Shown here: in pieces, positions 9,334-19,139 of the stretch | Layout of the letters: each line of letters starts with the position of its first letter | Numbering within the stretch: the stretch's first letter is position 1 | Source of the DNA: Paracoccus stylophorae | GTDB taxonomy: Bacteria; Pseudomonadota; Alphaproteobacteria; Rhodobacterales; Rhodobacteraceae | Reading direction: 5' to 3' | Assembly (NCBI RefSeq): GCF_028553765.1 | Contig: NZ_CP067134.1 | Location: forward strand, 973,001-1,037,000 | DNA: 64,000 nucleotides | Translations under genes and position numbers: made by a program | The notes under the pieces: generated by a model | The model's database searches: none | What the model saw: only the letters and a program-made list of their open reading frames with translations | Told to the model about the DNA's origin: nothing

Positions 9334-9894
9334 ATGGCCGCGCTCAGGATCAGGCGGATGCGCAGACCCGGCCGGGCGGAATGGATCGCCGCCGGGGTCG
9401 TGCTGATCGCCATTGCGGGCTATTTCCTGCTGCTGCGGCATCTGGACGAACGCGCCCGCATCTATTTCCAGCATCTGCGCGACAGCGATCCGGCGACCTA
9501 TCTGACCAATCTGCGGCAGGCGCGCGGGTTCGACACCTATCTAGCCGAATATGCCGCGCTGGAGGGCTTCGACGACTACAGCCCGCAGGTGCCCGGCTTC
9601 ATCCTGGGGCGCTGGACGATGCGCGACGCGCCGCTGCGCCTGATTCCGGGCAAGGGGCCGGATGCGTGCAGCGATCCGGCGGTGTTCGAATACGGGCTGT
9701 ATCTCAGCCCGGAAACGGCGGAAACCTCGACCCCGGTCCAGTATCGGCTGGACGGGACGACGGTGCTGATGCGCGATTACAACGACCGGGTCTATCCGAT
9801 CCGGCTGATCGCCTATGGCGCGCAGCTGGACCATCTGGAATTCGTGCCGCCCGGCCGCGAGGCGCCGGTCTACGCCTATCTGTGCGGCCGCTGA
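9334..9894 (+). CDS. Single-pass membrane protein of unknown function
   Basis: The 186-residue protein has a basic N-terminus and one transmembrane helix (about residues 15-35, IAAGVVLIAIAGYFLLL). A soluble domain follows, probably periplasmic by the positive-inside rule. Two cysteines (one near the C-terminus, YLCGR) could pair. I do not recognise the family. A run of G before the ATG can act as a ribosome site. It is divergent from clc, and its 3' end overlaps the converging epimerase gene by 19 bases. Confidence 0.65.
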   Translation: MAALRIRRMRRPGRAEWIAAGVVLIAIAGYFLLLRHLDERARIYFQHLRDSDPATYLTNLRQARGFDTYLAEYAALEGFDDYSPQVPGFILGRWTMRDAPLRLIPGKGPDACSDPAVFEYGLYLSPETAETSTPVQYRLDGTTVLMRDYNDRVYPIRLIAYGAQLDHLEFVPPGREAPVYAYLCGR

Positions 9895-10718
9895 GGGTCG
9901 GCGGGGACATCCGCCAGCATCGCGGGAATCTCGGCGCGCAATCTTTGCCAGCCGCCCGGCGTCCAGCCCATCGCGGCCAGCGCATCGCAGCGCAGAACCC
10001 GGATGGCCGAGATGTCGGCGCGCGGCGGCAGCGGGTGCGGACAGCCGGTCGCGTCCCGCACCGCCGCCAGCAGGTCGTGCCGGTCCACGATCATGTCCGA
10101 GGCGTTCACCGTCCCCGGCGGATCGTCGCGGTTCAGCAGCATCAGCATCGCGCGGGTCAGGTCGTCGCCATGCAGTTCCGTGCCGGCGCGCGGCGCGACC
10201 TGCCGCCCGGCCAGATAGTCGCCGAACAGACCCAGCCATTTGTGGCGCGGACCCGGACCATAGATGCCGGTCGCGCGGATCGAGGTGGTCCGGAGATCCA
10301 GCGAGTGCAGATGATCCTCGGCCCGCGCCTTCACCTGCCCGTAAAGCGTGGTCGGCCGGGCGGGCAGATCGTCGGTCAGGGAAACTCCCTCGGGCTGTCC
10401 GTCATGCACCGCGCGCGAGGACAGGAACAGCACCCGCCGGACGCCCCAGCGTGCCGCCGCATCGAACAGCCGGATCGAGCCATCCAGATTTGCGGTGACA
10501 AAGCCGTCCGGATTATCGCCCTCGCCGCCGCGATAACGACCGGGCGCATGGGCGAAGGCGCAATGGATCAGCGCATCGTGCCCGCCAAGATCGGGCGCAT
10601 CGCCAAGGGAATACCCGCCGCTGCGGTCCAGCACCGTGACATCGTGTCCCGCGCGGCGCGCTGCGCTGAGCACGAACCCGCCGACGATCCCACTTGCCCC
10701 GGTCAGCGCGATGCGCAT
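9876..10718 (-). CDS. NAD(P)-dependent epimerase/dehydratase (extended SDR)
   Basis: The 280-residue protein has an N-terminal Rossmann motif GASGIVGG (7-14) and the catalytic pair Y126/K130 (YGQVK), with SSRAV near 100-104, as in nucleotide-sugar epimerases and dehydratases. The substrate cannot be told from sequence. Its ATG overlaps the stop of the upstream glycosyltransferase by one base (TGATG), so the two are translationally coupled and may act in one sugar pathway. Confidence 0.85.
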   Translation of the reverse strand: MRIALTGASGIVGGFVLSAARRAGHDVTVLDRSGGYSLGDAPDLGGHDALIHCAFAHAPGRYRGGEGDNPDGFVTANLDGSIRLFDAAARWGVRRVLFLSSRAVHDGQPEGVSLTDDLPARPTTLYGQVKARAEDHLHSLDLRTTSIRATGIYGPGPRHKWLGLFGDYLAGRQVAPRAGTELHGDDLTRAMLMLLNRDDPPGTVNASDMIVDRHDLLAAVRDATGCPHPLPPRADISAIRVLRCDALAAMGWTPGGWQRLRAEIPAMLADVPADPQRPHR

Positions 10719-11611
10719 CAGGCTGCGGGACGCACCTGGGCGGCAAGATCGGGCATCGGATGACCGGCGGCGATCGCGCGCCACAGATCGATCAGCGGAC
10801 GCAGCATCGCCACCTTGTCATGGTCCTGCCAGGGCTTTTCATACTGGAAATGCAGGATGCGGATGTCTTCCCAGCTCCATAGCTCGGGCATGTTGAACCA
10901 GACATATTGCAACATGTTGTGATGGATCGACAGACCCTGCCAGTCGGGGAAATAGTGCTGAAGAAAGGTCTGGTCGGTGCGCCGCCAGAACACGCCGGGC
11001 CGGTCCAGCCGCGCCAGCATGTCGCGATAGGTCCGCAGGTCGGGCCGGGCCGTGAACACGCCCGAATTCATCCGGTGAAATCCGTCCAGCCCGTCATAGA
11101 CATTGGGCGCGGCGCAGAATTCGGGCATCTCGAACAGCTTGTCCACCGGCCGCAGCACGACCGCGTCGGCGTCGATGAACACGCATCGCCGGTAATCCAG
11201 CTGCCACAGCCGCAGCTTGACGAAATTGTCCAGCGGCGTGTGGAAATCGGGCTTGCCGCCGCGGGTGAAGGCTGCGCGCCGGTGCAGCGCATCGCGGGCA
11301 TGGGTGCGGTCGAACTGTTCCGAGGTGGGAAGCAGGTCGGCCTGGATCAGGCGCGCGCCGCCCGCGCGCAACCGTGCCAGATGGGCGGGCTGCAGTCCGC
11401 GGTGCAGCACCACCAGATCGGCGCCGGTGCCGGTCAGGCGCAGCGACCGCAACAGCGCCTCGGCGCCCGGCAGGTAATCGGGGTTGCTGACCAGGGTGAC
11501 ATAGGCGCGATCCGTGCGGGCCGCCGTCTCGGGCCTCAGACCCTCGGGCAGGGGGGCGGGCCGGTTCTGCGCCTCGTCACGGCGCGGCCGAGAGATCGGG
11601 GTGGTGTCCAT
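10718..11611 (-). CDS. GT8-like (glycogenin-type) glycosyltransferase
   Basis: The 297-residue protein has the family layout: YVTLVSNPDYLPGAEAL near residues 37-53, the metal-binding DAD (147-149) inside FIDADAVVLRP, and RMNSGVF near 180-186. Such enzymes move a sugar from a nucleotide-sugar donor. The acceptor is unknown. There is no signal peptide or membrane segment, so it should be cytoplasmic. It is the first gene of a two-gene unit with the epimerase, and is divergent from the FAD-linked dehydrogenase. Confidence 0.85.
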   Translation of the reverse strand: MDTTPISRPRRDEAQNRPAPLPEGLRPETAARTDRAYVTLVSNPDYLPGAEALLRSLRLTGTGADLVVLHRGLQPAHLARLRAGGARLIQADLLPTSEQFDRTHARDALHRRAAFTRGGKPDFHTPLDNFVKLRLWQLDYRRCVFIDADAVVLRPVDKLFEMPEFCAAPNVYDGLDGFHRMNSGVFTARPDLRTYRDMLARLDRPGVFWRRTDQTFLQHYFPDWQGLSIHHNMLQYVWFNMPELWSWEDIRILHFQYEKPWQDHDKVAMLRPLIDLWRAIAAGHPMPDLAAQVRPAA

Positions 11612-11767
11612 CTCATATGCGTCCTGCGTTCTGTTCCGCGGATCAGGGCCTGGGGCATGTCGCCTGCTGCGGTATGGCGCTTTCGTGTCCGTTCATGCCA
11701 GAACGTCGAAGGGTTTGCCAAGGTTCAATCCGACGCTAAGCTGCTGACGACAGGAAGAGGATCGCCG

Positions 11768-13147
11768 ATGACACTGCCCCCCGACGCAGCCGCGCAGCTG
11801 CAAGACCTGCTTGGGTCCCGCCTGTCCGTATCCACCGCCGACCGCGATCACCACGCGCAGTCCGAAAGCTTTCACCGCGCGCCGCCGCCCGACGCGGTGG
11901 CATGGCCTGAATCCGCCGATGAGGTCGCGGCCATCGTGCGCATCTGCGCCGATGCCGGCCTGCCGGTGATCCCGTGGGGGGCCGGAACCTCGCTTGAGGG
12001 GCACGCGCTGGCCACGCAAGGCGGCGTGACGGTCGATCTGGGGCGCATGAACCGGGTGGTCGAAATCCGGGCCGAGGACATGCAGGTCACCGTCCAGCCC
12101 GGCATCACGCGCGAGGCGCTGAACACCGAACTGCGCGCGACGGGGCTGTTCTTTCCGGTCGATCCGGGCGCGAATGCCAGCCTGGGCGGCATGGCCGCGA
12201 CGCGGTGCAGCGGCACGACGGCGGTGCGTTACGGCACGATGCGCGACAACGTGCTGGGCTTGCAGGTGGTGCTGGCGGACGGACGCATCATCCGCACCGG
12301 CACCCGCGCGGCGAAATCCAGCGCCGGATACGATCTGACCGGGCTGTTCGTCGGGTCGGAAGGCACGTTGGGCATCGTCACCGAACTGACCCTGCGCCTG
12401 CACGGCCAGCCCGAGGAGGTCGCGGCCGCCGTCTGCGCCTTCGACAGCCTGGAACACGCCGTCGAATGCGTCAGCGCCACGATCCAGTCCGGCATCCCGA
12501 TGGCGCGCATCGAATTCGTCGATGCCGTCACCGCCCGCGCCTTCAACCTTCATTCCGGCAGCGACATGCGCGAATCGCCGCATCTGATGGTGGAATTCCA
12601 CGGCTCGCCCGGCGCGGTGCGCGAGGATGCGGAACGGTTTGGCGAGATTGCGGCCGAATTCGGCGCGCAGGGATTCGATTGGGCGACCACGGCCGAGGAT
12701 CGCAACCGGCTGTGGCGGATGCGTCACGGCGCCTATCACGCCTGCATCGCGTTGCGCCCCGGCGCGACGGGCGTCGTCACCGATGTCTGCGTGCCGATGT
12801 CGCATCTGCCGGCGGCTGTCGCGGCGGCGGCGGCCGATATCCGCGAATCGGGGTTGATCGGCCCCATCGTCGGCCATGTGGGCGACGGCAATTTCCACGC
12901 CCAGATTCTGGTCGAGCCCGGCAACCAAACCGAGATCGCCACCGCCAAGGCCATTGCCCTGCGCATGGCCGAACGGGCGCTGAAGGTCGGCGGAACCATC
13001 ACCGGCGAACATGGCATCGGCATCGGCAAACGCGCGCTGATGGCCGACGAACACGGCCAGGCGTGGCAGGTGATGGGGGCGATCAAGACCGCGCTGGACC
13101 CGCAGAACATCATGAATCCGGGCAAGCTGGTCCCGGACCGGAACTGA
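11768..13147 (+). CDS. FAD-linked D-2-hydroxyacid dehydrogenase (D-lactate dehydrogenase / GlcD family)
   Basis: The 459-residue protein has a VAO-type FAD domain: VIPWGAGTSLEGHA (about 72-85), DPGANASLGGMAATRCSG (about 137-154) and FVGSEGTLGIVTE (about 197-209). The C-terminal substrate domain carries GHVGDGNFHAQI and the closing GEHGIGIGKR. These fit cytochrome-linked D-lactate dehydrogenases and glycolate oxidase subunit D. There is no membrane segment. AGGAAGAGGA precedes the ATG. No glcE/glcF partners are adjacent, so a stand-alone D-lactate or similar dehydrogenase is more likely than glycolate oxidase. Confidence 0.88.
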   Translation: MTLPPDAAAQLQDLLGSRLSVSTADRDHHAQSESFHRAPPPDAVAWPESADEVAAIVRICADAGLPVIPWGAGTSLEGHALATQGGVTVDLGRMNRVVEIRAEDMQVTVQPGITREALNTELRATGLFFPVDPGANASLGGMAATRCSGTTAVRYGTMRDNVLGLQVVLADGRIIRTGTRAAKSSAGYDLTGLFVGSEGTLGIVTELTLRLHGQPEEVAAAVCAFDSLEHAVECVSATIQSGIPMARIEFVDAVTARAFNLHSGSDMRESPHLMVEFHGSPGAVREDAERFGEIAAEFGAQGFDWATTAEDRNRLWRMRHGAYHACIALRPGATGVVTDVCVPMSHLPAAVAAAAADIRESGLIGPIVGHVGDGNFHAQILVEPGNQTEIATAKAIALRMAERALKVGGTITGEHGIGIGKRALMADEHGQAWQVMGAIKTALDPQNIMNPGKLVPDRN

Positions 13148-13199
13148 TGTCCCGCCTGCACGGTTGACTCTGTGGACCTGCATCGAAAAGGAGATTCGG

Positions 13200-13484
13200 A
13201 TGTCTTACAACGAAAACGATCCCGGACGGTCGGCCAGCAAGCATCGCCCGGCCCTGATCGGGATCGCGGTCGCGATCATCGCGGCGATCGTGGCCTATCT
13301 GGTGTTTCTGCCCGGAACAGACGAGCAGAACGAAGGCATTGCGACCACCGCACCGCCCGCCGATACGGCGGTCAGCGAGGCGAGCGGAACGGATGCAGGC
13401 TCGACCCCCGACATCGCGCCCGAAGGGTCTGCGCCCGTCACCCCCGACGGCGAGGCCACCGCGCCCGAGGCCGAGACGAACTGA
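13200..13484 (+). CDS. Small single-pass membrane protein with acidic Pro/Ala/Thr tail
   Basis: The 94-residue protein has a short polar N-terminus and one membrane helix at about residues 17-38 (ALIGIAVAIIAAIVAYLVF). A low-complexity tail rich in Ala, Thr, Pro, Asp and Glu follows. AAAAGGAG sits at the right distance before the ATG, which supports a real gene. I do not recognise a function. The tail could span part of the periplasm. Confidence 0.65.
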   Translation: MSYNENDPGRSASKHRPALIGIAVAIIAAIVAYLVFLPGTDEQNEGIATTAPPADTAVSEASGTDAGSTPDIAPEGSAPVTPDGEATAPEAETN

Positions 13485-13622
13485 TCTTGATTGCGTCGCT
13501 TCGATGCGGGTTGACACGAAGTTGACCATCACGGCCCCATGACTTCCGGTCACGGCTTTGCGATAAGCGAACGGAAAACCGCGGACAACGCGGTCGACAC
13601 CGGGCAGTGACAAGGGGCAGGG

Positions 13623-14420
13623 ATGGGTCATATCACGAAGTTTGTTCTGGGCTTGATGCTGGTCCTGGCGGTGGCGTGCTCGCGCACGCCGCCCGGCGGG
13701 CGCGGCGGGGCCAGTGCGGTCTATGTCGGCGGCACGGTGCCGCAACTGGGCGATCACAAGCCGCATGAATGGCGCAACGGCCACCCCTACAACCATGCCG
13801 TCCACGGGATCGACATCTCGCGCTGGCAGGGGGATATCGACTGGGGCCGCGTGCGCGGATCGGGCGTCAGCTTCGCCTTCATCAAGGCGACCGAAGGCGG
13901 CGACCACAGCGATCCCGCCTTTGCCCGTTACTGGCGCGAGGCGGCTGCGGCGCGACTGCCGCGCGGGGCTTATCACTATTACTATTTCTGCCGCTCGGGC
14001 GCCGATCAGGCGCGCTGGTTCATCCGCAACGTGCCGCGCGAACGCGGATCGCTGCCGCCGGTGCTGGACATCGAATGGACCAATTCGCGCACCTGTCCGC
14101 AGCGCCCCGCCCCGGCCGAAGTCAAGCGCGAGGCGTCGATCTTTCTGGACATCGTGGGCCGGCATTACGGGCAGCGCCCGATCGTCTATACGACCGTCGA
14201 TTTCTATCGCGACAACCGTCTGGGCGATCTGCGGGCCGAATTCTGGCTGCGTTCGGTCGCCGATCATCCGCGCATGACCTATCCCGGCCAGAACTGGGCC
14301 TTCTGGCAATATACCGGCACCGGCGCGGTTCCGGGCATTCAGGGCAATGTCGATCTGAATGCCTTTGCGGGATCGTCCTCGGACTGGGCGCGATGGCTCT
14401 CCACCCGCCTGACGCGCTGA
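13623..14420 (+). CDS. GH25 lysozyme-like lipoprotein
   Basis: The 265-residue protein has a short hydrophobic leader ending LAVAC, with C19 as a possible lipidation cysteine. A GH25 (Chalaropsis-type) muramidase domain follows: HGIDISRWQG (61-70), FIKATEGG (86-93) and the catalytic VLDIEW with D149 and E151. It should cut the beta-1,4 bond between MurNAc and GlcNAc in peptidoglycan, probably anchored on the periplasmic side. A GGGGCAGGG run precedes the ATG. The last 28 bases overlap the next gene, so the two are probably co-translated. Confidence 0.88.
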   Translation: MGHITKFVLGLMLVLAVACSRTPPGGRGGASAVYVGGTVPQLGDHKPHEWRNGHPYNHAVHGIDISRWQGDIDWGRVRGSGVSFAFIKATEGGDHSDPAFARYWREAAAARLPRGAYHYYYFCRSGADQARWFIRNVPRERGSLPPVLDIEWTNSRTCPQRPAPAEVKREASIFLDIVGRHYGQRPIVYTTVDFYRDNRLGDLRAEFWLRSVADHPRMTYPGQNWAFWQYTGTGAVPGIQGNVDLNAFAGSSSDWARWLSTRLTR

Positions 14421-15052
14421 GCGCGCATCCCTGGCGACTGGCCGAATTCGGGGCGCTGTATGTCGCGACGCCCCTGGCCATCGCGTTCCTTCTGCCGCCG
14501 GGGCGGATCTTTCCGGCGCTGTTCCTGTTCAGCCTTGCCGGTCTGCTGCTGCTGTGGCGCACCGGCGGGTTCGACTGGCGCAGCCTGATCCGCGGCAACC
14601 GCATCCCCTGGTGGGAGGTGGCCGGCATCGCGCTGGCCACGCTGGTCAGCGGGGTGGCGATCATGTGGCTGGCCCGCCCCGAGGCGCTGTTTGCGATGGT
14701 TCGCGCCCGGCCCGAATTCCTGCTGGTGATCTGGTGTCTTTATCCGCTGCTGTCGGCGCTGCCGCAGGAACTGATCTTCCGGCCGCTGTTCTTTCACCGC
14801 TATGGCGCGATCCTGCCGCACGGACAGGCGGCCATCGCCGTCAACGCCGCGATCTTTTCCTTCGCGCATCTGATGTACTGGTCGTGGGTCGTCGCGCTGA
14901 TGACCTTCTGCGGCGGCTGGATCTTTGCGCGCGCCTATCTGCGCCACGGATTCCCCGCCGCGTGGCTGCTGCACGCGGTGGCGGGCAACGTGCTGTTCGC
15001 GGTCGGGATGGGCCATTATTTCTACAGCGGCAATGTCGTGCGGCCGTTCTGA
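14393..15052 (+). CDS. CPBP-family (CaaX-like) intramembrane protein, variant motif 1
   Basis: The 219-residue protein is strongly hydrophobic, with about six helices. The CPBP/Abi motifs are present in order: PQELIFR (124-130), FSFAH (155-159) and LLH (192-194). The usual EExxxR of motif 1 reads QExxxR here (Q125, E126, R130), so one of the paired glutamates is missing. Members include intramembrane proteases and bacteriocin-immunity proteins. Protease activity is therefore uncertain. It starts inside the lysozyme gene (28-base overlap). Confidence 0.8.
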   Translation: MALHPPDALSAHPWRLAEFGALYVATPLAIAFLLPPGRIFPALFLFSLAGLLLLWRTGGFDWRSLIRGNRIPWWEVAGIALATLVSGVAIMWLARPEALFAMVRARPEFLLVIWCLYPLLSALPQELIFRPLFFHRYGAILPHGQAAIAVNAAIFSFAHLMYWSWVVALMTFCGGWIFARAYLRHGFPAAWLLHAVAGNVLFAVGMGHYFYSGNVVRPF

Positions 15053-15112
15053 CCGGTTGACTTCCCGCCCATCCCACGGTTGATGCGGGGGCTGAACAAG
15101 TGGGGACCGATC

Positions 15113-16888
15113 ATGCACGCCTATCGCAGCCATACCTGCGGCGATCTGACTGCCGCCAATGCCGGGGACACCGTCCGCCTGTCGGGCTGGGTTCACCGCG
15201 TCAGGGATCATGGGGGCGTGCTGTTCGTCGATCTGCGGGATCATTACGGCATGACGCAGGTTCTGGCCGACAGCGACAGCCCGGCCTTTGCCGCGATGGA
15301 ACGGCTGCGCGCCGAAACCGTGATCCGCATCGACGGGCGGGTGAAGCTGCGCGATGCATCGCTGGTCAATCCCAGGCTGCCCACCGGCGAGATCGAGGTC
15401 TATGCGACCGCGCTGGACGTGCTTGGCCCGGCCGAGGATCTGCCGCTGCCGGTCTTCGGCGAACAGGACTATCCCGAGGAAACGCGCCTTGCCTATCGCT
15501 TTCTCGATCTGCGGCGCGAGACGCTGCACAACAACATCATGCTGCGCAGCCATGTGATCCGGTCGCTGCGCAATCGCATGTGGGACCAGGGCTTCACCGA
15601 GTTCCAGACCCCGATCATCACCGCCTCGTCGCCCGAGGGCGCGCGCGACTTTCTGGTGCCCTCGCGCCTGCATCCGGGCAAGTTCTATGCCCTGCCGCAG
15701 GCGCCGCAACAGTTCAAGCAGCTGATCATGGTCGCGGGGTTCGACAAGTATTTCCAGATCGCGCCCTGTTTCCGGGACGAGGATCCGCGCGCCGACCGCA
15801 GCCCGACGGATTTCTATCAGCTGGATCTGGAAATGTCGTTTGTGGATCAGGAGGATGTGTTCTCCGTCATCCAGCCCGTGATCCAAGGCCTGTTCGAGGA
15901 GTTCGGCGGCGGCCGTCCGGTGCAATCCGACTGGCCGCGCATCTCCTATGCCGAATCGATGCTGAAATACGGGTCCGACAAGCCCGATCTGCGCAACCCG
16001 ATCGAGATGCAGGTGGTATCCGACCATTTTCGTGGTTCGGGCTTTGCGATCTTCGCGAGGCTGCTGGAACAGGACGGCACCGAAATCCGCGCCATTCCCG
16101 CGCCGGGCGGCGGGTCGCGCAAATTCGCCGACCGCATGAATGCGTTCGCGCAGGCGCAGGGGCTGCCGGGGATGGGGTATATCTTCTGGCGCAAGGGCGA
16201 CAGTGGCGATACCGAAGCCGCAGGCCCCATTGCCAAGAATATCGGTCCCGAACGGACCGAGGCGATCCGCCTGCAACTGGGTCTGGGCGAGGGCGACGCG
16301 GCCTTCTTCCTGGGCGGCAAGCCGGAGACCTTCGAGGCCGTGGCCGGCCGCGCCCGCAACGAGATCGGGCGCGAACTGGGTCTGACCGACGAGAACCAGT
16401 TCCGGTTCGCGTGGATCGTCGATTTCCCCATGTATGAGAAGGACGACGAGGGCCGGATCGATTTCAGCCATAACCCGTTCTCGATGCCGCAGGGCGGGAT
16501 GGAGGCGCTGGAGGGCGATCCGCTGAAGGTGCTGGGCTATCAATACGATCTGGCCTGCAACGGCTATGAGCTGGTCAGCGGCGCGATCCGCAACCACAAG
16601 CCCGAGATCATGTTCAAGGCGTTCGAACTGGCCGGCTATTCCGAAGCCGAGGTCGAAAAGCGGTTCGGCGGCATGGTCAAGGCGTTCCGCTATGGCGCGC
16701 CGCCGCATGGCGGCTGCGCGGCGGGCATCGACCGGATCGTGATGCTGCTGGCCGACGAACAGAATATCCGCGAGGTCATCATGTTCCCGATGAACCAGCG
16801 GGCCGAGGATCTGATGATGGGCGCCCCGTCCGAGCCGACCAACGAACAGCTGCGCGAACTGCGCCTGCGGGTCCTGCCGAAAGAGTGA
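15113..16888 (+). CDS. aspS: Aspartyl-tRNA synthetase
   Basis: The 591-residue class II synthetase has the bacterial layout: N-terminal OB-fold anticodon domain ([19 protein letters not shown]), motif 2 ([20 protein letters not shown]), a GAD insert, and motif 3 near the end ([13 protein letters not shown]). It charges tRNA-Asp with aspartate. Length and order are normal for a bacterial AspRS. Whether it also charges tRNA-Asn cannot be read here. The start is the ATG giving [10 protein letters not shown], the usual family N-terminus; an upstream in-frame ATG would add an atypical extension. Confidence 0.96.
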   Translation: MHAYRSHTCGDLTAANAGDTVRLSGWVHRVRDHGGVLFVDLRDHYGMTQVLADSDSPAFAAMERLRAETVIRIDGRVKLRDASLVNPRLPTGEIEVYATALDVLGPAEDLPLPVFGEQDYPEETRLAYRFLDLRRETLHNNIMLRSHVIRSLRNRMWDQGFTEFQTPIITASSPEGARDFLVPSRLHPGKFYALPQAPQQFKQLIMVAGFDKYFQIAPCFRDEDPRADRSPTDFYQLDLEMSFVDQEDVFSVIQPVIQGLFEEFGGGRPVQSDWPRISYAESMLKYGSDKPDLRNPIEMQVVSDHFRGSGFAIFARLLEQDGTEIRAIPAPGGGSRKFADRMNAFAQAQGLPGMGYIFWRKGDSGDTEAAGPIAKNIGPERTEAIRLQLGLGEGDAAFFLGGKPETFEAVAGRARNEIGRELGLTDENQFRFAWIVDFPMYEKDDEGRIDFSHNPFSMPQGGMEALEGDPLKVLGYQYDLACNGYELVSGAIRNHKPEIMFKAFELAGYSEAEVEKRFGGMVKAFRYGAPPHGGCAAGIDRIVMLLADEQNIREVIMFPMNQRAEDLMMGAPSEPTNEQLRELRLRVLPKE

Positions 16889-16927
16889 CGCGGCGGCCGG
16901 GGCTGTGCCGGTCGGGCGGCAGGCCCC

Positions 16928-17662
16928 TTACATCTCGGCCGTGCGGGACAGGCGGTCCTGCACCATGCCGCTGATCCGGGCCAGATCGGTGGCCAGCGCG
17001 TTGCCCGCCTGATGATCCTGCGCCAGCGCCGTCGCCGCCGCCTCCAGCGCGTTGTCATGGGCGGATCGCGCGACCCCGGCCAGGAACCGCGCGACATAGT
17101 CGATGGCGGCGGTGTCATGCGCGTTCGACAGGATGTCGGCCACATGCGCCAGATCGTCGCGCAGCCCCGAGGCGTCGGGCTGGATGACGGCGTCGGGCAG
17201 GACGCGCAGCCCGGGTCCGCGCGCATCCGCCGGCAGCGACGCCAGGATCGTCTGCTGAAACCCGGCCAGGCTTTCGACCGGCTTCGACAGGAAATCGTCG
17301 GCCCCCGCCTGCATCGCCGCGTCGCGCGCGTCCGGATCGCCCGACATGCCAAGGATCACCGGCACGCGCGGCTGGCTTGCGGCCATCTGCCGGATCAGCC
17401 CGGCCCCGTCGCCGTCGGGCAGACCGAGATCGACGATCACCACCGCCGGACGATAGGTTTGCAGATGCCGCGCGGCCGAGCGCAGGCAATCCGCCCGCCT
17501 GATCCGAGCGCCCGAGCGCAGGCACAGCAGGCGAACCGCCTCGCTGGCAAAGCGCGAATCCTCGACCACCAGCACCGTCAGTCCCGCCAGCGGCCGTCCC
17601 GGCACCGACATGCGCCACAATGGCAGCGCGGCAGTCGGGCCTGTGTCGATATCGGTCAGCAT
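16928..17662 (-). CDS. Response regulator with receiver domain and unassigned C-terminal domain
   Basis: The 244-residue protein has a CheY-like receiver at about residues 27-145: acidic pair E34/D35 in VVEDSR, phospho-acceptor D78 in VDLGLPDGDG, S107 and K127 in SKPV. The C-terminal 100 residues are helical, with no DNA-binding motif or GGDEF/EAL. A histidine-phosphotransfer-like helix bundle is possible but I see no clear Hpt motif. No sensor kinase is adjacent. A GGGGAACG site precedes the ATG. Confidence 0.8.
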   Translation of the reverse strand: MLTDIDTGPTAALPLWRMSVPGRPLAGLTVLVVEDSRFASEAVRLLCLRSGARIRRADCLRSAARHLQTYRPAVVIVDLGLPDGDGAGLIRQMAASQPRVPVILGMSGDPDARDAAMQAGADDFLSKPVESLAGFQQTILASLPADARGPGLRVLPDAVIQPDASGLRDDLAHVADILSNAHDTAAIDYVARFLAGVARSAHDNALEAAATALAQDHQAGNALATDLARISGMVQDRLSRTAEM

Positions 17663-17748
17663 CTTCGTTCCCCGTTTACATGCGGTTGCCGATCCAGATA
17701 AGCGCCGATTCCCTAAGAAGCCGTTAAACCCGCCTTGTTTTCCTTTCG

Positions 17749-17762
17749 CTTCGGCGCCGAAG
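17749..17762. repeat. 14-base perfect palindrome in a divergent promoter region
   Basis: CTTCGGCGCCGAAG lies 31 bases before the methylmalonyl-CoA epimerase start and 87 bases from the divergent response regulator. It could be an operator, but such GC-rich palindromes arise by chance in this composition. Confidence 0.25.
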
Positions 17763-17792
17763 GTCCTATGAAGCGCACAAACGGAGGCTGAG

Positions 17793-18196
<404 letters not shown>

Positions 18197-18197
<1 letters not shown>

Positions 18198-18466
18198 TGA
18201 ATCTGACCGGCGGGATCGTGCTGTTCGTGGTGCTGTGGTTCCTGACCCTGTTCGTCGTCCTGCCGATCGGGCAGCGCAGTCAGCAGGATGCGGGCCATAT
18301 CGTGCCGGGCACGCCTGCGGGTGCGCCCGAAGGCACGCCGTGGCGGCGCAAGCTGACGCTGACCACGCTGATCGCCGCCGCGATCTGGGCGGTGATCGCG
18401 TGGATCATCCTTGGCGGGCTGGTCAGCCGCGCCGATATCGAGAATCTGGACCGGATGTTCCGCTGA
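18197..18466 (+). CDS. DUF1467 small membrane protein
   Basis: The 89-residue protein has two membrane helices (about 5-24 and 54-74) joined by a loop with PIGQRSQ and PGTPAGAPEG. This matches the DUF1467 family, common next to mce in alphaproteobacteria as I recall. The ATG overlaps the mce stop by one base (TGATG), so translation is coupled. Function is unknown. The last 44 bases overlap the converging EI24-family gene. Confidence 0.8.
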
Positions 18467-19139
18467 TCATGTGAAACAGATGCGTGAACGCCGCCGCCGA
18501 CAGCAGCGGCACCGCGATGTTCACCACCGGCACGGTCAGCGCGACCGCCACAAGTGCGCCTGCCGCCGTGACCCGACCCGTGTTGCGCCGTCGCAGGTCG
18601 CGCGCCTCGTCCTCGGCCAGGTGGCGTCTGGCGGCCATCTGAAAGAACTCGCGCCCCAGAAGCCAGCCATTGGCGCCGTAGAACAGGACCGGCGCGAACG
18701 GCCCCAGAAACGGCGTCAGGATCAGCGACAGGATCGCCACCCCGACCACCGCCGCCATCACCGCCAGCGATTCCAGCAACCCGTCAGTGAAGTCCAGCGA
18801 TTGTCCGGGGCGGGCGGGATAGTGGATCCGCTCGACCGCGTCCGCCACGTTTTCGGCGAAAAGCCCGGCGAATCCGGCCGCGACAGGGGCCATCAGGAAG
18901 AACCCCATCAGCGGAAACAGCGCCAGCGACCCCCAGGACAGCGTGTTGCCGACATCGATCGCGCCGATCCAGGGCAGCGTCAGCGAACCGGGGGTGAACA
19001 GCCGGATCAGCCAGAACGCGCCCGCCTGCAAGGCCACGAACAGCGCCACCGTCAGCCCAATCCCGGCCAGAACCAGCGACAGGATGCGCGGCCGCAGCAG
19101 ATCGCCCCAGCCAAGCGTCAGCGCCCGCAGAACGATCAT
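18423..19139 (-). CDS. EI24 / CysZ-like integral membrane protein
   Basis: The 238-residue protein has about four to six hydrophobic helices and the features of the EI24 domain family, including FLMAPVAAGFAGLFAENVADAVE and NGWLLGREFF. E. coli CysZ, of the same fold family, is a sulfate permease; alphaproteobacterial members are mostly uncharacterised. The start codon overlaps the stop of the nitroreductase gene (ATGA, 4 bases), so the two form an operon. The 3' end overlaps the DUF1467 gene on the other strand by 44 bases. Confidence 0.8.
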   Translation of the reverse strand: MIVLRALTLGWGDLLRPRILSLVLAGIGLTVALFVALQAGAFWLIRLFTPGSLTLPWIGAIDVGNTLSWGSLALFPLMGFFLMAPVAAGFAGLFAENVADAVERIHYPARPGQSLDFTDGLLESLAVMAAVVGVAILSLILTPFLGPFAPVLFYGANGWLLGREFFQMAARRHLAEDEARDLRRRNTGRVTAAGALVAVALTVPVVNIAVPLLSAAAFTHLFHMISGTSGPDSRYRRG

